A DNA stretch of 64,000 bases, taken from positions 186,001-250,000 of the forward strand of contig JAIWND010000021.1 of the NCBI GenBank assembly GCA_025330725.1, read 5' to 3'. Both the position numbers and the translations under genes were made by a program. The notes under the pieces were generated by a model that was not told the origin of the DNA, made no database searches, and saw nothing but the letters and a program-made list of their open reading frames with translations. This document shows, piece after piece, positions 34,642 to 42,655 of the stretch (within the stretch, counting starts at the first letter, position 1; each line of letters starts with the position of its first letter). The stretch comes from Chlamydoabsidia padenii (lineage: Eukaryota; Mucoromycota; Mucoromycetes; Mucorales; Cunninghamellaceae).

Positions 34642-35269
34642 ATGACAGTATCACGTAAGGCAGAACAAGAAAAATAAAATGATTCTTGATAGTAACGTTT
34701 TATATTCTCAATAGCTCAAGAAAACAAAACGACAGCGGATCTTGATAACTTTCTTAGTCACCGACCTGACCCTCAAGAATTGGTGGACAGAAACATTATG
34801 AAAGGTAAAACACCCAAGGGGGGAGGAGTTTTGTTTTTAACTAACACTTTTATATAGATCCCAAGTTGGCACCTTCGCTTCAACAACAAGCAGAAGATTT
34901 AGCTAAACAGAAAATTCAAGACTCGCTTCGTCACAAGATTGATCATCGACCTACGCGGGAAGAACTCGTTGAACACAATATTTTAAAAGGTAAAATAAAA
35001 AGAAAATAATTATAGAATGATCAGGGATTAATAGGAATGATGATAGATAGTGATGTTGCCCCAGCTCTGCAACGGCCTCAAGCGGAACTTGAACGACATC
35101 GTCTAGAAGATAATTTGGATCGTAAAATGTTTAATCGACCACCAGTCTCTAAATTGGTTGAACAAGGCATTCTCCCAGGTAAAAAAGAAAAAAAAATACG
35201 AAGCTTTTTAATATATTCATCCTTTTGGTATTCCCTCTCTGTATAGCTGATCAAGCACCTCCAGCTTGA
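34642..35269 (+). CDS. RPEL-repeat protein 2 (three repeats)
   Basis: Five exons (34642-34654, 34715-34804, 34858-34989, 35047-35178, 35247-35269) give 129 aa. Three RPEL-type motifs are visible: HRPDPQELVDRNIMK, HRPTREELVEHNILK and NRPPVSKLVEQGILP, each at the end of an exon as in paralogue 1 at 21.8 kb. Between repeats run conserved D-x-x-x-A-P-(A/S) and L..KLEDALRHKI-like segments (here L..QKIQDSLRHKI). The tiny first exon and the phase-1 junctions match paralogue 1. The protein ends ADQAPPA, whereas paralogue 1 ends GEQLS. It lies 333 bp downstream of MYSM1-like B on the same strand. Actin binding is inferred from the animal family only. Confidence 0.87.
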
Positions 35270-36556
35270 TAAACTTGGACACTCATCCCCCATTTTGGAT
35301 ACTTCCTCTATTTATTGTATTGTGTTACCAGTGTTGTATGTATTAGTTTATCTAGGTAGTCTCTTTATATGTCTATAATAAAACTGGGTTGTTTCGTCTC
35401 AAGTGAGGGCCAAAATAGGTTGAATCCGAACTGGGAAACTCCGCTCTATATTCTCAAGATAATAAAAATGGGCGGCGGGGATGGTTTCTTCTTTTTTTTT
35501 TTTTTTTTTTTTACATTCTGTAGTGGATACGATCATTCCTTGCTTGGAATAATAAAGTTGGGAATTAGTCAACAATAAAGCAGTGAATATAAAACGCATC
35601 GGTATGAAAAAGTATGTACTTGGACTAATAACTCACATTCACACTTTTTTATTATAACAGCATTCAAGGAACAATACGGAATTGCTAAACTTCTTGGGCG
35701 TAAAGATTTAGACAAGCACGATATAGGTACAAACTTTATTGGGTACTTTTATGTCGACCATGTGCAACTACTTGGTATCTTACTAAAGTTGTGATTCCTC
35801 TTTGGTTTATTGTCTTCTTATCAGCACAATGGAGTGTATTCAGCAACTATGGAATTCTCAGGTAAAAGAAACTACTTGCTGTATTCTTGACGAAACACAT
35901 AGGTTTAACTAAAGTCGTGACACCAGTGTGGTACACTATTGAACTGGGACACCCATTCTAGAACTGGACCGATTATTATCATGCATGCACTGTGATATTC
36001 AAGTACAAGTAGAGGTAAATAGGGTGGCGGGGGTGGTGGGGTTTGACATTATCTTACTCTTCTTTTAATGTCTATATTCATCCACAGCAACTCAATGTCT
36101 TACTAATCCACATTGCTGCCATGTTTACTTGGTCAAGCACAAATTAATATTGGTATTCTCGCTGTTGTAGGCGGAGGGGTGGTTATGAAGTGGATGATGA
36201 TATAATATAGCTGTACGTGTGATATGTTGAAGAATAAAATAAAAACTAGACCTATTAACTAATTCACCTTTCCCCTCTCCCCCCCTTTTTTTTCCCTCTC
36301 TCTCTCCCTCTCTTCTTCATTATGATATAGGTACCGATCAACCTTCGACCTCATCCATTGGCATTGGAGTCAACATAACATAGTATAATAGTTAGGCATA
36401 TAGTTTAGAATGTTTATTCATGCAAAGAATAAAATAAAAACTTTGGGATTTTTATTATTATTGCTATTATTAGTGATGTTATGATATATATAAAGGTAAA
36501 ATAGAATGACTTGTTGGGCAGATCAAAAAGAGGATGGATGGTCTATATTAAAATCC
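35270..36556. other. Splice-signal-rich region, possible small spliced gene
   Basis: On the plus strand 35661-35726, 35825-35861 and 35927-35942 join in phase with good acceptors and donors to about 39 codons ending in TGA. The peptide includes EQYGIAKLLGRKDLDKHDI. No convincing ATG exon precedes it; the best candidate ATG, at 35469, would need a non-consensus GTTTCT donor. A second exon-like piece near 36130-36206 starts with the same A-Q residues and reads I-G-I-L-A-V-V-G-G-G-V-V-M-K-W, suggesting a duplicated exon. Also present are 17 T at 35495 and CT-rich tracts at 36270-36320. Function not recognised. Confidence 0.3.
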
Positions 36557-36775
36557 CTACATGATATAGCACTGGGCATCTTCAACAACATGGCCTTTTG
36601 CTGCTACTACCCGAGGATTCTTCCAATTGGGAGAGTCTTGAACCAGAATCAATTTAGGCGGACTAGGTGGAGGACATTTACATGCTGGCGGTGGTGGCGG
36701 TGGTGGAGGACATGGACCGGGTGACATGATATAAAAGGTTGTACCAGGTGGTGGTTGTGGTTGTGGAGGACTCAT
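36557..36775 (-). CDS. Small proline-rich protein, 72 aa
   Basis: Single-exon minus-strand ORF with MSPPQPQPPPG at the start, an uninterrupted run of eight prolines near residue 23, and a Pro/Cys cluster ACKCPPPSPP. No family is recognised. A TATAAA-like sequence sits about 55 bp upstream on the coding strand (plus strand TTATATAAATCC near 36830). The plus-strand ORF covering the same bases is Trp/Arg-rich only because it mirrors proline codons. Modest support; a noncoding explanation is possible. Confidence 0.42.
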   Translation of the reverse strand: MSPPQPQPPPGTTFYIMSPGPCPPPPPPPPACKCPPPSPPKLILVQDSPNWKNPRVVAAKGHVVEDAQCYIM

Positions 36776-37901
36776 TAGTGATATCGTATAAAAGAAAGAA
36801 AAAGAGGTGGAATATGATTTGGCTTTGTCCTTATATAAATCCTGTTTTAAACTTTTTACTTGTCAGAGATACACAAGCCTACCTTTTATGGTATACAGGA
36901 AAACATGGTTCAGCGATCTCGTTTATGCAATTTTAATTTCCCCACAATCCAATCCACTCTTACTATAAACTTGATACAAGAGTTATATTTTATATCTTGG
37001 TAGAATAAAAGTGGTCTATGGAGATGGGAGAAGGAAGGACCTGGAATCTCACTTTTCAATGCCGACGGTCATTGTCTGCATGATTAAGCGGGGATCGAAT
37101 CAGCTGACGGACTGTGCAAAAGACCATCTCTGTACGATCAAATGATAAGCCTTTTCGTCTTTTGATGGTTACATATAATTATTTTTTGTTTTAACTCAAG
37201 GCACAGACCACGTAGGATAAATCAAAATAAAGACAAGCAATTTCTTTTTTTTGTGTGTGTCATCCATCAGACTGCGGAAGGTCTTTTTTTTACTTGTGAT
37301 CATTTGATGCTGGCTTGTCGTTCTGACCCACATTACAGTATACTATGTTATGACTTCATTCATCACCTTTGTAAAATAATACAAGCATGGTGCCTTTAAT
37401 TGAACTTGCGAATGCGGGCTTTAAACGTGCATGAATATCAATATTTTTTTAAAAATCCCGATAAGTCTTCGTCCAAGGATTCGTCTACAATGATGGTTAT
37501 CTTTTCCCAAAAGGAATTTGATGTATATGGTGCCACGATGGCTGAAGCCCCCTTTTTTTCAATTTCATATAGGAAAGCGCTAGATTGACTAGTGAAAGCT
37601 TTTTCCTGTTCCTTCAGTAAGCAAGCAACTATAAACTAGTAAAAAATAAACCATCTTTGGACATAAAAAAAGTTTGCCTATACCAATTCTCAAACTGGAT
37701 CAATTATTCGTTTGTGATGATTTACCAGTTTTCCATTTTCCTGCATTTCAAACAAGTGTTATACATATGTAGCCTGATACAGTAAAGAGTTGATGTGATA
37801 TGTTTATTGTTAAACAAGATTATATAATATTAGAGGGATGGGAGTGTCTATAATCAAGTAACCTGTTCTAATACTGATCGAAACTACAACTAATGAGTAA
37901 T
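36776..37901. other. Gene-poor stretch
   Basis: No supported gene. It holds an element-like sequence at 37088 and a weak one at 37414, poly-T runs, and ORFs below 70 codons without recognisable content. AATAAA on the minus strand near 37806 could terminate the locus to the right. Confidence 0.5.
37088..37101 (+). promoter_or_regulatory. Element resembling a tRNA T-arm (orphan)
   Basis: GCGGGGATCGAATC; its complement GATTCGATCCCCGC is a textbook tRNA T-arm/B-box sequence. Flanks do not form acceptor, D or anticodon stems, so no tRNA gene is called. Confidence 0.35.
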
Positions 37902-38983
37902 CTACCGCCTATTCAACAAGGTTTGGTGGTATTCGCCAACTAAATCTTTAAAACAAAGAGATGCAGTAAGTAGCTGTTGATCATCGATTAAGCCTTTCCC
38001 ATCCACTTTTTTTTTTTTCTCGCACTTACCATCTTCAAATAAAAGCACGCACCAAAGATAAACAACCATGTTGAGTGTAGAGGATCAAAGGTAGTAGTTT
38101 TTCGAAGGAGGAGGATATTAAAAAGGATCGTTACTAATCTACCCAAGAGCACGCCACAAAAAAGCTGGGTTAACTAGTAGATTGATAATGTTGTGTCAAG
38201 TTGGAGTGAAGTAATGTGCTGATTTGGAAGCTGATGATCCAGTTATTGGTCTGGGAGGAATTGTCGTAATGTGGGTTGTGGATCATTCCTATTGCAAATC
38301 AGGCCGTCCTAGTGTATCGATCATCAGAGTGTTTCTATTTCGGCACAGTCCTTCGTTTCCCTGCAATTTAGATATATAGTTAGTATGTTCGGATGACTGA
38401 TGAAGAAGTTACCTACCTTAAAACTGACCGCAAGGCAAGAGCTAATTAGTGCACCAATTCATGATCAGGTTGGAGTCCATAGTAAAGACGTGGCCTACAA
38501 GTAATAAAAAAGAAAAAGAAGAAAATTTGTTGTTAGTAAAGTAAAGTGAGAGTGGGTAGATTTACCTGTCTCTTATTTTCAAGCTTAATACTAGGTGTCT
38601 GGATGTGTTGGCCATTTCTTCCAGGCTTATTTTTTTAAAAGCATCAAGAGACCACATGGATGCAAAAGTCGATCCAAGTTAGTTCCACGCATCTTGATAT
38701 CGATAATCATTTTTAGTTGTATAGCGTCGATTAGGGTCACTTTGTAATGTCAATAGAGTGGTGCACTATTCAATGACCAAGAGTCAACCTTGAATATGTA
38801 TCCTTGTTGTGGGTTGACTGACAATAAAAGACATCTATAGAAAAGGAGAAGGGTTAGAATTAAGAGAGTCAGTTAAGCAATCAACCAATTAGTTATGTGT
38901 CAGGTACTTACTTTCTGTGTCTATTGTTTTGTGTTTTACAGTTCAATAGAATCTTCAGTGTAGGTTGTTAAAATAGTCGTCAT
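37902..38983 (-). pseudogene. Candidate decayed five-exon gene or spliced noncoding RNA
   Basis: Minus-strand blocks 38983-38912, 38834-38566, 38494-38417, 38360-38030 and 37973-37902 are linked by four 56-77-bp introns with strong donors (GTAAGT, GTAAAT, GTAGGT, GTAAGT) and polypyrimidine acceptors, and total 822 nt, a multiple of three. The joined frame starts at an ATG and ends at TAG but has 11 internal stops: two in block 1, three in block 2, one in block 3, five in block 4. All eleven could derive from CAA, CAG or CGA by one C-to-T change, and there is no frameshift. Longest open pieces read QSDPNRRYTTKNDYRYQDAWN-like and T-F-D-P-L-H-S-T-W-L-F-I-F-G-A-C. Stop density (about 1 in 25 codons) is near random, so a spliced noncoding transcript fits equally well. 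Family not recognised. Confidence 0.35.
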
Positions 38984-39670
38984 GATTAAAAAGTGAAAGA
39001 AAGTGGGGTTGTCTCTTTTTGTGGGAATTGCTAGGCGGACAGAATTTTGGTATTCGGCGTTTGAAAATGAAGTTTCCTTCCGTCTAGAAACAATAAAACA
39101 ATCTTCGTCGCAAAGGACAAGTAAAAGTCATCGCAAGTCTGAACATACCGACACAAGGGTCTTGGAGCTTAGCTTTTGCGGTGATTTATGTTGGAAATAT
39201 GCTATAGTGCTCACATAGCCACTTTAATCATTAGCATCCGTTGACCATTGGAGAGAGTAGAGCCCTTTCCAAATCTTAGTAGAGGCAGACGGAATCTGAA
39301 AATGAAGCTGGTTCCTCTTATTTTTTTTCTTTCAAATGACATGTAAAAGTCATCGTCGCTTATAATCGTTAGTATCTGTTAACAATTTAGAGAGTAGTGC
39401 TCCTCCAAAATTCCGTGAGCCCAGCATTTCCCCCTTTGTGAGGAACAGCTACGGCGACATTTGAAAATGAAAAACGGGATTTGAAAATCCATTGTCGCAT
39501 ATATAATAATGATGATATACGATAAATCAGTTTTATTGTAAAAAACTTTTCAAAAAAAGGAAACAAATGGGAAATAAAATGTGATTATGTATCACTGGTT
39601 TGAGATTCAGGCCAAAAGAAGAAAAAAAACAGGCTATAATGTGATTGGAGGGGATCATCATCCAAAAAGT
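38984..39670. other. Repeat-occupied interval
   Basis: Almost entirely filled by the second array of the dispersed repeat (39023-39490). 39490-39670 is AT-rich with no coding signal. Confidence 0.6.
39023..39490 (+). repeat. Dispersed repeat, second tandem array
   Basis: Same family and orientation as 11483-12078. The first unit begins with CGGCGTTTGAAAATG at 39055 and shares AGTAAAAGTCATCGCAAG, ACACAAGGGTCTTGGAGC, TATGTTGGAAATA, CCACTTTAATCATTAGCATC with the first array. A second unit begins at 39290 (CGGAATCTGAAAATG), 235 bp later, and is shortened by an internal deletion between TAAAAGTCATCG and TAATCGTTAGTATC. The array ends with two further head motifs at about 39453 and 39475 (CGGGATTTGAAAATCC, exact core). 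Confidence 0.85.
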
Positions 39671-39674
39671 ATCA

Positions 39675-40078
39675 TGGACCTAAAATAAAAGAGCAAGCAT
39701 CATGTTCATAGCCAGTAGTGTCAGGAGGCATAGTCGGTATGCCCAGAGGCACAATATCCAACAAGCAGTCCATCCACTCCCCCTGCGTCCGCAGCCTTCT
39801 ATTGTGAACTGGTATAGTCAGCCGTTGTGCGACAATCCATTCATTATGTTAGTGCGCTCTAGTGCGTGCTAACACCAGCTCATCAACCAGAAGAATTATA
39901 AGATTAGCAGCCGAGGTTGGCATATGAAGTACATGGATTGAGCTCGACCATAAAGGATTGGAGTCATCAAGGGTCTATCAAATGGGTTATTAGTAGAGGT
40001 CATGATCAACTTTATGGAGGGGAAGGGGAGATATGTACTTACTTTGATTTGAGTGAAGAGCAACTTGGAATGTGTCAT
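39675..40078 (-). pseudogene. Candidate decayed two-exon locus
   Basis: Minus-strand exon 40078-40043 (MTHSKLLFTQIK) ends at a GTAAGT donor; a TAG acceptor at about 39975 opens a second block running to a TGA near 39675 in the same phase. It is interrupted by one TAA (about 39847) that could derive from CAA. About 112 codons in all, with hydrophobic SAANLIILLVDELVLA and a segment rich in charged residues after the stop. No family recognised; support rests on one intron and frame continuity. Confidence 0.3.
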
Positions 40079-40084
40079 TAGGGA

Positions 40085-40268
40085 TAAACGTCAACTTGGG
40101 TAGTAGAAAGAGAGACCATCATGTTACAGGAGTGGAGGTCAACTTGAAAGAAAGAGAGAGAGATTTGAAAGCACCATGTTACAGGATTGGAGTTCAACTT
40201 GAGGAAAGAGAGAGATTTGAGGCCATATTACAGGATTGGAGATCAACTTGGAGAAGAGAGAGAGAGCA
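40085..40268 (+). repeat. Minisatellite of about 55 bp units
   Basis: Four diverged copies of a unit of roughly 48-58 bp. Each contains GT/GG/TT/GA-TCAACTTG, then a GAAAGAGAGAGA tract, then CATGTTACAGGA(G/T)TGGAG. The GA-rich part varies in length, which is typical of replication slippage. It lies upstream (minus-strand sense) of the candidate locus at 39.7-40.08 kb. Confidence 0.8.
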
Positions 40269-41250
40269 AGTTTGTTTGTTTTGGATAGGTAAGAAAAGAA
40301 TGAAGATGAAGACGAAAGAAAAGAAGAAAATTGGGCGTGTTTTATAGACATTTTCCACCGTGAGGGACTTTTTTCAAAAAAGAGATGGAAGGAAATCGAT
40401 TATGATGGAAGGAATCTAAGCCAAATAAAATCAAATCATGTGGTGTTTGTTTGAGCGATAAACAAAAGATGGATGTCTTCCTCCTTATTTGTGTCACTAA
40501 TTCAAGTGGCGTTGTCATTAGATATTTACTCGTTTCCCACCTCTTAACTCAAACACTCATGTGAATTCTATCTTTATGATGATAACAAAGGACCATGAAA
40601 AAAGGACAGTAGTTGCATCGAGGATGGCGGGATATGAAAAAAGCTTTTTTTGCATGAACGGCAGGTTTCGAAATTGACATCCCGACAATTAATAGTGATA
40701 CAGTTACATGATGATAAAAAAGTAGTTCACATTGCTGACACTCTTGTTAATACACTGATTACCTTTTTTCCAAAACGGGTTTCTTGCAGGGTGACACGAT
40801 GGCTGGGGGCCCCACTAATAGCCATTTCATGAGTACATCTTTTGTCAAACTCTAGTTCATCGTTACCTTCATTAAGGTGATTAGAATGTACCTATTATAA
40901 GGTGTCGTATAATCTGCTAGGCATCATTCAATTAAAAAAAATCAGAAGTCTTTTTTTTTTTTTTGTTCAACGGGATTTCAAAAATGACTTTTTATGGATT
41001 CTGATTTTTTTAGGAGGGATCTCTTCCTTCACTCCGCTTCACCACTTTTTATTTTATTCTCATATACACACCAATCACACCAGTACGAACATTCTTCAAT
41101 AAACTCTGGTAAAAGTGACAACAAATAGCAAAGACGATCAATCGGACTCTAGGCTACTAATGAAGACAAGCTGAACAACAAGAAGAAAAAAGCACCAACA
41201 TTATACTCACTTTAAACAAAGTCATACTATTCGCATTTACACCATCACCA
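40269..41250. other. Gene-poor stretch with two element copies
   Basis: No supported gene. Element-like sites at 40627 (GCGGGATATGAAAA) and 40971; poly-T at 40952. The second could serve the locus that begins near 41270. Confidence 0.5.
40971..40986 (+). promoter_or_regulatory. CGGGATTTGAAA-like element upstream of a candidate decayed gene
   Basis: CGGGATTTCAAAAATG, about 300 bp upstream of the first exon-like block of the 41.27-41.97 kb locus. Confidence 0.45.
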
Positions 41251-41269
41251 AACGATCAATTCTCTTAAA

Positions 41270-41975
41270 AGAAGCTTCTCTTGAAAACTATATTGGTTTT
41301 CTTCGACTTGACAGTAAGTAATTTTGCCTATCTGCAAATCCCTTCTAATCTGTTTATATTGCTTATGATACTTGTTATAGGTGATGGCAACATTCGCTTG
41401 GTGATTGAAAACTGGTTGGCATATGGTTTACTGGTTAGATATACCATTCCGCTTGATGTTCTCTTATTATGGTGGAATACAAGATCTGCTTTTTTATTGA
41501 ATCATCCTTTAGGTAAGCATATGTGGATGTGCGCGTTGGAATGGGTATTGGATATGGAATCAACCAGTTTACCTCTTCTTCAAAAGACATGTTTATCTAC
41601 CTAGTGTCCATCATGGTCTGCCTCCTTATCTCGCCGTATTGCATGGTGGCCATTCCTATTCATTCAATCAACGGTGTTATACTAGATCAGATTCCTTCAA
41701 TCACTAATACGAACCATTTGAAAAAGTGGTGCCTTTGATGATACCTTCATTCGCCAAGTATAAAAAAGGACTATCGGGTTGGATCTAACACATATTACTT
41801 TTACTGGGTTATCATAATTATGTTAGGATTATCTTTTGTGTCATTGGTGGCCCAACCTACTATCGTACTCATGTATTATCATCGATGGACATGTAATGGG
41901 AATAACAAAGTATTCATTAACAACTCCTTGATGTATTCTACTCGAGGTTATCTAGTCCGGGGTTAGTATAGTACT
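41270..41975 (+). pseudogene. Candidate decayed gene, unrecognised
   Basis: Exon-like block ending at 41312 (GTAAGT donor) joins a block starting 41391 (TAG acceptor) in one phase. It reads ENYIGFLRLDS then NIRLVIENWLAYGLLVRYT and I-P-L-D-V-L-L-L-W-W. The P-L-D-V-L-L-x-W segment recalls the DUF1399/GRDP-type fold, but this is a weak resemblance. The frame stays open for about 80 codons, to near 41600, then meets eight in-frame stops up to 41970, again all explicable as CAA/CAG/CGA to stop, without frameshift. Alternative frames in the same stretch also encode hydrophobic segments. A promoter-like element lies upstream and AATAAAG occurs at about 42066. Confidence 0.3.
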
Positions 41976-42655
41976 TTTACCCCACAATATAATACAAACA
42001 CATATCAACCCCCACATATAATATAGACTACAGTGTTATGTTTTGCATAAATGACTTTTAACCATAATAAAGAAATGTATTTTTTTTTGTCAGACATTAA
42101 ATAAATCATCCAACACAATGAAGAATGCTATACAACTATTGATTAACCCACTATTGTAACCAAAAACTATTGTCACATAACGATATCAGATCAATCAGAA
42201 GAAACCATAGATAAATACTGGGCATATAATAGTTGATATAGTAAGCCAAGGTATACGAAGAGTAATGTTTAGGGAATCCAGCAAGTTGATTAATACCCTA
42301 ATCAGGGGAAAATGTGGCGGCAGGAACGAGTATTCATGTATATGCATATTATTCAAACGCCGCTTCAACGTTTTGATACCAAGTGATCATGTCCCTTACA
42401 AGGCCCATCGTTGTATACGAAGGTCCTAGTTGATTAGCATGTATAGTTTTTTGTGGTCTATACAAAAGTTACAAAGATGACACTTGGATGGTTAAAGACA
42501 AGGGACACGATTTTTAAACGCATTCAATCGTCGAATTGATCAAATTTCAAACCCCGTAAGTAAGTAAAAAACACAAGTTTATTGTGATTAGATATAACAA
42601 AGAAGACAAGTAAAATAGCTAATGAATAGTATATATAATTAATAATTGAGGTCTA
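41976..42655. other. Gene-poor stretch downstream of acyl-CoA oxidase
   Basis: AT-rich, no supported gene. One element-like site at 42545 (plus strand TTTCAAACCCCG) lies 100 bp beyond the acyl-CoA oxidase stop codon. Confidence 0.5.
42545..42556 (-). promoter_or_regulatory. CGGGATTTGAAA-like element (3' of acyl-CoA oxidase)
   Basis: Plus strand TTTCAAACCCCG. No divergent start codon nearby; an orphan copy. Confidence 0.4.

Noticed and set aside
36506..36724. Plus-strand Trp/Arg-rich 72-aa ORF
   Set aside because: It mirrors proline codons of the minus-strand ORF; the repeated Trp pattern is an artefact of CCN codons read in reverse.
37084..37105. tRNA gene at the B-box-like sequence
   Set aside because: No acceptor, D or anticodon stem can be folded around it and there is no A box at the right distance.
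37902..38983. Reassigned stop codons (TAA/TAG as Gln) as the reason for the in-frame stops
   Set aside because: About twenty intact genes in the same window end on standard TAA, TAG or TGA and none uses them internally, so the code is standard. Decay or noncoding status is simpler.
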